Notes under the pieces: generated by a model
What the model was told of the DNA's origin: nothing
The model's database searches: none
What the model saw: the letters and a program-made list of their open reading frames with translations, nothing else
NCBI GenBank assembly: GCA_963715635.1
Contig: OY970261.1
Location: forward strand, 992,001-1,056,000
Source: JAPKZH01 sp963715635
Lineage (GTDB): Bacteria; Acidobacteriota; Aminicenantia; Aminicenantales; UBA4085
DNA length: 64,000 nucleotides
Direction: 5' to 3'
Position numbers and translations under genes: made by a program
In this document: piece by piece, positions 17,767-25,731 of the stretch
Position numbering within the stretch: position 1 is the stretch's first letter
Layout of the letters: every line of letters starts with the position of its first letter

Positions 17767-19762
17767 TTATAGAACTGTCTTCCCGATCAATTCCTTCGGC
17801 TTGTTGATGCCGAAGACGTCGAGGATCGTCGCCGTCAGGTCATAGAGAGCCGGGGATTCGGCCCGAATCGGCCGGTTCACGGCCAGGATGCCGGCCAGGG
17901 TTTCCGCCGCGCCCATGTGGTCGCCGCTCCATTTAACGAAATTGTCTTCAAGGATCTCTTTGGGAACTTTTCCGAGAGGGGACTTCCAGGATATCCGATA
18001 GCCGCGGTTGAACCCAAGAACGATGTCCGGGGCTTCTTCGACATAAGGTCCCGTGTACACATCCTTGGCCGCGTAGGCCCGCAGAACGACCTTTTGACCG
18101 GTCTTGGGGTCGACGTATTCTTCGAGCTTGCGGGCGATTTCTCGGACCAGGTTATCCTTATCCGCTCCGGGTTGGACGATCCCTTCAACCTCGCGGCCCT
18201 TCTGATTGATATAGAGGCCGTTCAGCCCGAGACCGTAAGCCCTTGTCTTCGACCAGTCCGTGCCGGCAAAGGCAAACTCCAAGTCTTCCTGCTTAAATTC
18301 ATTGGCAAACTTGTGATAGCCGTTGTCCTTCAGCCAGCCGTTCAGGTTGAAGCCCCGGCTAAAGGGGTTGAAGCCATGGTCGGACATGACCATGACGATC
18401 GTGTCCTTGTCGACTTTTTCCATGGACCGGGCCAGGATCTGATCGGCTTCGATGTATGTCTTTTCAATCACGTTCCCGTATTTTGAAGCGAGGGCGGCGT
18501 TGTAGGCCGGATGCTTCTCGTCGAGCAACCTCCAGAACATGTGCTGACGCTGGTCCGTGCTCGAGATGTAGTAAAAGAGCAGGCCCGAGTCGAACCGGGC
18601 CAGCTCATAATCCAGCATTTCCTTGCTTTCCTGGAGTACGATGCCGTCCTGGGCCAGGAATTCGCCTTCATCCAGGAAGTCATTGTCGAGCGCGCTCGTG
18701 TCGGCCGGGAGCCCTTTGGTGAAAAACGGGCCGAACTTTTTCTCAAGCTCTTTGGCGTAAGAGTCCGGCGTGGACAGAGGCAGGGCGGGATCGCCCGGGT
18801 CGATATTGACCGGAGAGACATACAGCTTGAAGTGGGGCCGGATTTCCTTGAGATAAAACATGCACAGGCCGCTCACGCTTTGGGTGGGAATGAGATGAAA
18901 GCGAATGTGCTTCCAGCCGCTCCATTCTTTTTCCCTCAGGATAAACTCCTGATCCTGGATGGAAATTTTCGCGACCGGGTTTTGGGGGTCGATATTCACC
19001 TTGAATTCGATCTCTGCTTCGGGCCGGTCGGTTTTAAATGTATTGATCGGACCCGGAAGCTTGGCCTCTACCCGGTTTCCGATCACATAGACTTCATGGA
19101 CGAGCGCGCCGCCGATATCTTCCATGACTTGCTTCGTTTCTGTCGTGTAGAAATTGCAGATTCCGTAGCTGCCCCTGATATCGGGCGTTCCCATTCCGGA
19201 GAACGTTCTTTGTCTGGTCGGGACCGGTGGGTAGTTCGCAGGAATTTTGAAAATTGTGGCCGGGATATCGTGCTCTTCCAGGATCTGCCAGAAGGCCTTG
19301 CCCTTGCGGAGGTTCCGGACGTCTCCTCCTTTGATGGGCAGAACCCAGTTCCCGATGCGGAAGGTCTTCTTCGCTTCCTCGGTTGCCGAGGCGGAGAAAA
19401 CCGGGAAGTAGTTTCGCGGGATCGCGATGGATAAAGTCAAAAATACCGTGGCCGCCCGGGTTTGTGCCGGCGATGAAATTGGACCAGGCGACGGGGCTCT
19501 GGGGAGGAATGCTCGTGCCGAGCTTGCTGAACCCGCCCTGGCTGATGAGGCGCTGAAGAGCAGGGAGCTTGCCCTGGCTCATCCAGAGATTCGTGAGATG
19601 CGGATCCATGCCGTCAAAGCCGAGGACAAGCATCTTTTTCGGTGTCGCATTTTTCCCAGAAGCCCGAATCACAAGTGGAGATCGCCTCCCCAAGGCGACC
19701 AGGGACGCCGCGCCCAGGCTGTATTTCAAAAAATCCCTTCGATTGATGGAATGCCGGTTCAT
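17767..19762 (-). pseudogene. Tat-exported alkaline-phosphatase-superfamily phosphodiesterase with frameshift
   Basis: Type I phosphodiesterase/nucleotide pyrophosphatase. The N-terminus carries a twin-arginine signal (NRRDFLKYSLGAASLVALG), then LVLGFDGMDPHLTNLW (metal site) and PPQSPVAWSNFIAGTNPGGH (nucleophile region). After HRDPA the frame changes; the remainder (NYFPVFSASATEEAKKTF ... DQRQHMFWRLLDE ... VMVMSDHGFNPF ... WSGDHMGAAE) follows in the next frame. Removing one T of the TTT at 19412-19414 joins them as HRDPANYFPVF. The start ATG overlaps the stop of the preceding phosphodiesterase gene (ATGA). If the indel is real the enzyme is lost; otherwise it is a complete protein of about 664 residues. 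Confidence 0.85.
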
Positions 19763-21990
19763 TTTTTCTCTCCTTGTGCAGCGGAGGAAGCGGCTTCTTT
19801 CGACAGCAGAGAATGTCCGTCCATGTGGGACGGCGGCTGGAGTCCGAAGAGCTCGAGGACCGTCGGCGCGATGTCCATGATTGACGGGTTTTTGGTGTCG
19901 ATTTTTCGGCTGCTGAAAAGAACGCCGGGCACCCAGGCCGGGTCGATGCAATGATCGCCGCTCCAGGCCTTGGTATTGTCTTCAAGGACCGCCCGAGTGA
20001 TTTTTCCCGTTACGCCATCCCAGGAGGCGCGGTAGCCGGCATTATATCCGATGATCAGGTCCGGCGCGTTGTCCTTGTAAGGGCCATGATATATCTCGTC
20101 GCGGTCATAGACCTTGCTGATGGCCGCCGCTCCTTTTTCTTCATCTTTCATCCCATTGAGCTTTTTCGAAAGCTCCGCTTTTAACGCTCGCGTCTCATCA
20201 CCGGCGCCCACAATGCCCTTGACCTCACGGCCTTCTTGATTGATATAGAGTCCGCCCAATCCGAGGGCGTAGGCTCTTGTTCGTTCCCAGTCCACATCCC
20301 TAAACCACTCATCGCTTTCCAGCTTCCCGTTTTTCAGGAATAGATAGCCGTTTTTATGCAGCCAGGAATTCAGGTTGACGCCGCGCTTGAACGGCTTGAA
20401 GCCGTGGTCGGACATGACGAACAGCGCGCTCTTCTCATCCATTTTTTTCATGATTCGGCCGACCATCTCATCCATTTTCTGGAAGAGGTCATCGATGACT
20501 TTGGGGCTCATCTGGGCCCGGCTGCTTTTAAGCGCCGGGTGGTCCTTGTCCAGGTATCGCCAGAACATGTGCGAAATGCTGTCCGTCGTTTCGAACACGC
20601 AGACGACCATACCTTTCTTGGTCTTAGCCAGGGCATTGACGACCATGGCCTCCCATTCCCGATGGTTGGAGTATGTCAGCTCTAAGAAAGCCTGTTCGCT
20701 CAGGGCGCCCTCATTAAGCGCCCAGGTGTCGTTGGCCTCGCCAAGGGTGATGAAGCTCCCCAGGAGCTTGGCCAGGTAGACTGAATAAATAAAGGGATGA
20801 GAGATGGGAAGCGCGGGCTTTTCTGGGTCGATATTGAGCGGCGTGACGTACATTTCAAAATGGGGCCGAACCTGAGAAATATAAAAACGGCAGATAGCCT
20901 TGATCTTCATGCCCAGGCCGGGGCGAAAGGTGAGGCGGACCCAGGGCGAAAACGTTTCTTTTTTCAGTGCGAATTTCTGCCCGGAGACCTCGATCAAAGC
21001 TCGTTCTTTTTCTGGATCGAGGGAGATCGTCATCGGCAGCCGGATCTCTTCGGGCTTTTTGAGGAGCGAGTTTTCCGGTCCCGAGATATGTGTTTCCACG
21101 CGGTTCTCTTTCACCTCGATGGGGATGGCGATTCCCCCTTCACGCTTTTTGATCTTGTCCGGGTCCGACGTGTAGAAGGAAGATGTCCCCTGACTGCCTT
21201 TGAGGTCGGGCGTGCACATGCCCGAGAGCAAATGCCCTTTGAATTTTTCGGGCGGGAACGTGATCGGGACCCTCAAAATGGTGCTAAAGATGCCGTTCTC
21301 GCCCATGATCTTCCAGAAAGGGACGCTTTTCCGCAGGCCTTTGATCTCCGGCTTGGAGAGCGGGATGTTGTATTTTCCTAGAGACAAGACTCTTTTGGGT
21401 TTTCCGATCCTGGCCGAGGAGAGGTCGGGAAGGTAGGTTTTCGGGTCGCGGCTGAGAAAATCGAAAATATTGTGCTTGGAGGGCTCGGAGCCGGTCATAA
21501 ATGAAGACCAGGCCACGGGCGAGATGGCCGGGGTCGTCGTCTGGAGCCGGGCATAGGCCCCTTCCTGCTTTAGCCTGGAAAGATTGGGCAGCTTGCCCTC
21601 GGCCATGTATTGTTCGGCCAGCTCCGGCGCGAGCCCGTCCAGGCCGAGAATGACTACCCGGTCAACCTGGCTTTTTTTGTAGGCTTTTTTCCCCCGGATC
21701 AAACGAAAGAAAAAACGGAAGGGCCAGGACAGAAAGGAAAAAATGGCCAAGAAAAAGGTCAGGAATAGGACAAGAAACGAAGAAAGAAAAGCAAAACCGG
21801 CTCCCGGGCCGATATAGGCTGCCAGGGGAAGACCTGAAATGAGGAATAATAAAATAACTGCCCCGATTTTTTGAAGACGATTCTTCTTGTCATTGCGAGC
21901 GACTGAATGAAGCGTGGCAATCCACGCTTCATATAGTGAGACTACCGCGTCGCTTCGCTCCTCGGAATGACCGTCCGGGTAAATAGTCAT
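19759..21990 (-). CDS. membrane alkaline-phosphatase-superfamily phosphodiesterase
   Basis: A 743-residue enzyme. Residues 41-95 hold two hydrophobic segments (IGAVILLFLISGLPLAAY and FAFLSSFLVLFLTFFLAIF), so the catalytic part is membrane-anchored. The catalytic domain has VVILGLDGLAPELAEQYM, the nucleophile region TPAISPVAWSSFMTGSEP, TDSISHMFWRYLD, ALFVMSDHGFKPF and WSGDHCIDPAW, all metal or nucleophile regions of the type I phosphodiesterase family. Residues 7-34 are encoded by a dispersed repeat (21889-21971). ATG 21990 overlaps the preceding stop by one base (TAATG), supporting this start despite the repeat. Substrate unknown. Confidence 0.88.
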   Translation of the reverse strand: MTIYPDGHSEERSDAVVSLYEAWIATLHSVARNDKKNRLQKIGAVILLFLISGLPLAAYIGPGAGFAFLSSFLVLFLTFFLAIFSFLSWPFRFFFRLIRGKKAYKKSQVDRVVILGLDGLAPELAEQYMAEGKLPNLSRLKQEGAYARLQTTTPAISPVAWSSFMTGSEPSKHNIFDFLSRDPKTYLPDLSSARIGKPKRVLSLGKYNIPLSKPEIKGLRKSVPFWKIMGENGIFSTILRVPITFPPEKFKGHLLSGMCTPDLKGSQGTSSFYTSDPDKIKKREGGIAIPIEVKENRVETHISGPENSLLKKPEEIRLPMTISLDPEKERALIEVSGQKFALKKETFSPWVRLTFRPGLGMKIKAICRFYISQVRPHFEMYVTPLNIDPEKPALPISHPFIYSVYLAKLLGSFITLGEANDTWALNEGALSEQAFLELTYSNHREWEAMVVNALAKTKKGMVVCVFETTDSISHMFWRYLDKDHPALKSSRAQMSPKVIDDLFQKMDEMVGRIMKKMDEKSALFVMSDHGFKPFKRGVNLNSWLHKNGYLFLKNGKLESDEWFRDVDWERTRAYALGLGGLYINQEGREVKGIVGAGDETRALKAELSKKLNGMKDEEKGAAAISKVYDRDEIYHGPYKDNAPDLIIGYNAGYRASWDGVTGKITRAVLEDNTKAWSGDHCIDPAWVPGVLFSSRKIDTKNPSIMDIAPTVLELFGLQPPSHMDGHSLLSKEAASSAAQGEKK
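21889..21971. repeat. MITE-like repeat with GTCATTGCGAG ends, inside a coding region
   Basis: An 83-base element with 11-base inverted ends, GTCATTGCGAG and CTCGGAATGAC (one mismatch), and an inner perfect hairpin GAAGCGTGG-CAAT-CCACGCTTC. It resembles the widespread bacterial repeat whose translation reads SEERSDAVVS. Here it is in frame in the phosphodiesterase N-terminus. A decayed half-copy lies at 38338-38379. Confidence 0.85.
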
Positions 21991-23285
21991 TAATAGCGGT
22001 CCAAAATGATCTTTGCCACGTTTGAGATGGACAAGTCCTGCCCAAAATCATTTTTGGCCAGGAAGAAAGCGTCGTCCCAGGTGTGCATGCCCTGAAGCCC
22101 GGGACTGCGTCCGAAAATCTCTTTTTTCTTCACCGAACCCTTCAAGTCGAATCCGGGCTCAGAGAGTACGATCAGGTCCGGGCCGTGGCTGACCAGCGGG
22201 CCGGAATAAATATCTCTAGCAGAAAAGACTTTCCGGATGACCTTTTTTCCTTCGTACTCCAGCTTCTCCAATTTCCGGCTGATTTCTTCCTTGAGCGCTT
22301 TGTGCTCGCCCGGCCTGACCGAGCCTTTGGGGAATTTTTCCTTATAGTTCAAATAGATGCGATTAGGGTCCAGCGCAAAGGCGATGGATTTCGACGATAT
22401 GTCTTCAATCCCTTTCGGGGAGGAGTTTTCGAACTTCAGGTATTTTTCCTTTTCCAGCCAGGCGTTGAGATACACTTCCTGCCGGATGGCCGTGAAGCCG
22501 TGGTCGGAGAGTAAAAAGATATTTTCCTCATCGCCGGCCGTCTTGCGGAAGGAGGTGTAAATTTTGTTGATGAGCCGGTCGATCTGGCGGTAATAGTCGA
22601 GGAAATTCTGATGATGCGGATGGCCCGGGTCCTGGTAGGCGTTCCATAGAAAGTGGTGGAGCCTGTCCGTCCCGGTCATGACAAATTCAAAATAGTCCCA
22701 TTCTTCTTCCCAGAAATGGTTAAGGGCTTTCTGTCGCCCCATGAGCGTTTTGATCAGCTCCTGCCAGAGAAATGCGTGGTTTTCGCGGGCCTTCAAGGTG
22801 TCGATATCGATCTGGTATCCCATTTGTTCGAGATCAGCCTTAAGGGAAAGGGGATAGACGGCCTTGGCCATTTCTATTGCCACAAAGCCCGAGATTAGCA
22901 CGCCGTTGATTTTACGGGCCGGGTAGGTGGACGGCTGGTTGATGACGATGCATTTTTTGCCCTTCTCACTCAGTGTATCCCAGAGGGTCGGCGCTTTGAC
23001 GTCCAAAAAATTCGGGAAACGGAGTTCATACGAGCCCGGCTTGAGGTCGGTGAACCCGAAAATGCCGTGCGTTCCAGGATTGGTGCCGGTCATGAAGTCG
23101 GTCCAGCTGACCGCGGAAATCTCGGGCAGGCTGGCCTTCATCCTGTGGAGATGGCCTGAGTCGATAATCCTGCCCGCGGCCGACATGATCCCCTTCCTGG
23201 CCATGTCGAGGAGGAGGCCGAAGGGGACCCCGTCCAGGCCGATGACGCAGACCCGGTTTTCCTTTTTTTTCTTGAAGATAGACAT
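21990..23285 (-). CDS. alkaline-phosphatase-superfamily phosphodiesterase, cytosolic form
   Basis: A 431-residue type I phosphodiesterase/nucleotide pyrophosphatase homologue without signal peptide or membrane segment. Motifs: VCVIGLDGVPFGLLLDMA, SLPEISAVSWTDFMTGTNPG (nucleophile region), GTDRLHHFLWNAY, IFLLSDHGFTAI and GMHTWDDAFFLA. The basic start SIFKKKKENR precedes the first strand. It is the first gene of a run of five genes on the minus strand (23285 to 16733) with one-base or four-base overlaps or a 15-base gap. It would hydrolyse a phosphate mono- or diester; the substrate cannot be named. Confidence 0.88.
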   Translation of the reverse strand: MSIFKKKKENRVCVIGLDGVPFGLLLDMARKGIMSAAGRIIDSGHLHRMKASLPEISAVSWTDFMTGTNPGTHGIFGFTDLKPGSYELRFPNFLDVKAPTLWDTLSEKGKKCIVINQPSTYPARKINGVLISGFVAIEMAKAVYPLSLKADLEQMGYQIDIDTLKARENHAFLWQELIKTLMGRQKALNHFWEEEWDYFEFVMTGTDRLHHFLWNAYQDPGHPHHQNFLDYYRQIDRLINKIYTSFRKTAGDEENIFLLSDHGFTAIRQEVYLNAWLEKEKYLKFENSSPKGIEDISSKSIAFALDPNRIYLNYKEKFPKGSVRPGEHKALKEEISRKLEKLEYEGKKVIRKVFSARDIYSGPLVSHGPDLIVLSEPGFDLKGSVKKKEIFGRSPGLQGMHTWDDAFFLAKNDFGQDLSISNVAKIILDRY

Positions 23286-23367
23286 AAACTGGCTTATTAT
23301 AGCACCAAAAGCCGCCTTGTCAACGAAGGCTCGGAGCTACGCGGCGCTATTTTTTGATAGGACCTGT

Positions 23368-23460
23368 CGGATACTCTTGGAGGGAAACCCTTATTGGGGG
23401 TTTCCCTCCAACGCTCGCTTCGCTCTCGGCCTCCTTTCCATGGAGCATCTGGCGATGAAT
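23368..23460. repeat. 93-bp dispersed repeat, copy A
   Basis: Starts CGGATACTCTTGGAGGGAAA and ends GGCGATGAAT. Its core is a hairpin TTGGAGGGAAACCC / GGGTTTCCCTCCAA. A second copy of the same length lies at 39421-39513. It sits in the 248-base space between the phosphodiesterase start (23285) and the oxidoreductase stop (23534). Confidence 0.9.
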
Positions 23461-23533
23461 CTATGAGAGGGGGCTTCATGATGGAGAACCAGGATTTTGT
23501 CAGATGTGTAGCTTTGACCCTGAAGTTCGGAAG

Positions 23534-24223
23534 CTACTTGGCCGGGCTGACTGCTTCGAGCACGTGGGCCAGGAATTCTTCTTCGGGGACGGCCCCCTCA
23601 AAGGTGACGGTCTCGTTGACGACCGTCTTGGGGACTCCATACACATTGAATTTGTTAGCCAGATGGGGAAATTCCGTGGATTCCACCATGTCGGCTTTAA
23701 TCCACGAGGATTCCATGGCAAACTGGTGCCCCAGCCGGACGGCCGTGGTGCAGTAGGGGCAGGTGGGCGTGACAAAGACTTGGATGTGGACGGCCCTGTC
23801 GATCGCTTTGAGCGCGTCCCTGGTCGGCTGGGAAAGCTCGGTCCGCCGACGGGATACATCGGTGATGACCTCGATGAGGCTGGTGTATTCATAGCCAGAA
23901 GGGATCCCGAAGAACCGGACGCCGTAATCTTTTTCTCCCATGATCACCGTACCGGGGATCTTGTCGATTCCGTATTCGGCGGCCTTCTCTTTGTCCGCGA
24001 TGAAGTCGTAAACGAGGAGTTCGATTTTATCGGAAAGGCCTTTGACTTCCTCCAAGAGCTGTTTGGTTTCCTTGCAGAAAAAGCAGTCCTGACTTTTCAG
24101 GTAATCGGGAAGGACCAGCCGGCTTGGCTCCTGAGAAAAATGGAGGATGGTGACCTTGTTTTCAAGATCGGCATCGAATTTCGTCTTGGTGGCCTGCCGG
24201 ACCTCCTGGCTGAGAATTTCCAT
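23534..24223 (-). CDS. protein disulfide oxidoreductase, double glutaredoxin-like
   Basis: A 229-residue protein with two thioredoxin-fold units, as in the PDO family common in thermophiles and anaerobes. The first unit has the redox motif SQDCFFCKE, the second TPTCPYCTTA; each is followed by a cis-Pro region (IDKIPGTVIM and VYGVPKTVVN). No export signal, so it acts in the cytosol on protein disulfides, usually with a thioredoxin reductase, which is not in this window. It is divergent from the class III aminotransferase gene and separated from the phosphodiesterases by a repeat. The ATG is preceded by a GGAGGCGAG ribosome site. Confidence 0.9.
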   Translation of the reverse strand: MEILSQEVRQATKTKFDADLENKVTILHFSQEPSRLVLPDYLKSQDCFFCKETKQLLEEVKGLSDKIELLVYDFIADKEKAAEYGIDKIPGTVIMGEKDYGVRFFGIPSGYEYTSLIEVITDVSRRRTELSQPTRDALKAIDRAVHIQVFVTPTCPYCTTAVRLGHQFAMESSWIKADMVESTEFPHLANKFNVYGVPKTVVNETVTFEGAVPEEEFLAHVLEAVSPAK

Positions 24224-24322
24224 GGCTCGCCTCCTTTCGTGCCGGAGGGGATTATACCGCCGTTGAGTTTGACTTTAAAGGAGGAGGTTGGTAAAGTGAT
24301 ACCCCTGAGAAAGCGAGGGGAT

Positions 24323-25724
24323 ATGAAAAAAATCGACAGGCTTCTGGACGTCCTGGAAGCGAAATACCGAAAAAAAACGAAAAAAAGCCTTCAAGTTTAT
24401 CGGCGGGCGCAGCGGGTGATGGTCCAGGGCGGAAGCCACTCACTCCGCTTGTTCTCGCCGTATCCCTTCATCATTACCAAGGCCAAAGGGCCCTTGGTCT
24501 ATGACTTCGATGGAAACGGCTATATCGATTACTGGCAAGGCCATTATGCCAATATCCTGGGCCATAATCCCAAAGTCCTCACGGACGAATTTCGACGATT
24601 CAGCCTGGAAGAGAGATCTTTGCACACGGGCTTTGAAGGGGAGAGCCAGATCAAGCTGGCCGAGCTCCTGCTCGAGCAGCTAGGCTACAAGGATTATAAA
24701 ATCCGGTTTACGACCTCGGGGACCTTGGCCACGATGTATGCGGTCATGCTGGCCCAAGCTCATACGGGTCGCGACGGCGTTTTAAAGATCGGGGGCGGCT
24801 GGCATGGAGCCTCGCCCTATTTGCTCAAGGGCGTGAAATATTATCCGGACGGCGGCTTTCGACAGGCCGAATCGGCCGGGGTGCCGAAAGAAATCCTGCG
24901 CAAGATTTTTATCACCCGTTTCAACGACGGCGATGACCTGGAAAAAATCCTGTGGAGGAAGGGCAGTGAGATTGCCTGTTTCCTGGTCGAGCCTTTTCTG
25001 GGGGTGGGCGGATTTCTGGCCGCCACCAAGGCCTATCTGGAACTGGCCAGGGCCCTCACGGAAAAATACGGCATTGTCCTCGTTTTTGACGAGATCATCT
25101 CTGGGTTCAGGTTTTGCCCCTCGGGCGTCCAGAAATTATACGGCGTCGAGCCCGACCTTTCCACGTTTGGGAAGCTCATCGGCGGAGGGCACGCCGTTTC
25201 CGCGGTGGCCGGCAAATCGGACATTCTCGAAAAATGCCGGCCCCAGGCGCCTCCGCAACTGAGGGCGCTCTTTGAAGGCGGGACGTTCTCTTCCCATACG
25301 CAGTACATGAGGGCGGGCTATGTCATGCTGAAATATCTTGTCGACCACGCCTCTATGATCTACCCCAAGATCGCTAGGACGGGGGAGACGTTGCGGCGCG
25401 GCATCGAAGACATTTTCGGGAGCCTCGGCATCTCGGTCAAATGCACGGGCGACGGGAATGATATTATCAAAGGAAGCTCGCTGCTCATGGTGAATTTTCC
25501 GCTCAAAAAGCTCAGATACGCGAACGCAGAAGACGTTCTGGAGCCCGGACCGATCCTTTGTCCGACTGAAAGAGGAGATCCTGAAACTGGCCCTAGTCAC
25601 CGAGGGCGTCCATGTCGTCCATGGCGGAGGCGCGGTTTCCGCCGCCCATGAAAAGAATCACGTCGATCAGACGCTTGCCGCTTACAGCGAAGCCGCCTGC
25701 CTTATCAAAAAATATCTATACTAA
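24323..25724 (+). pseudogene. class III aminotransferase (glutamate-1-semialdehyde aminomutase-like) with 3' frameshift
   Basis: PLP-dependent enzyme. The main frame has VYDFDGNGYIDYWQGHYANI, FTTSGTLATMYAVMLAQA, the Asp motif VLVFDEIISGFRF, the PLP-lysine region STFGKLIGGGHAVSAVAG and GGTFSSHTQYMRAGYVM. After NAEDVLEP the frame changes; the next frame reads DRSFVRLKEEILKLA, VTEGVHVVHGGGAVSAAH and ends at 25724. Removing one C of CCC at 25544-25546 joins them as LEPDRSFVRLKEE, giving a normal C-terminus. ATG 24323 follows GCGAGGGG. The gene is either truncated in function or carries a one-base assembly error. Confidence 0.87.
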
Positions 25725-25731
25725 TCACGAT

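Noticed and set aside
16574..19414. Programmed ribosomal frameshifting
   Set aside because: No slippery heptamer with downstream structure was seen at either site; single-base indels in short runs are simpler.
23504..24322. Plus-strand extension upstream of the class III aminotransferase
   Set aside because: It is antisense to the disulfide oxidoreductase, whose CFFC and CPYC motifs prove the minus strand is coding; the ATG at 24323 has its own ribosome site.
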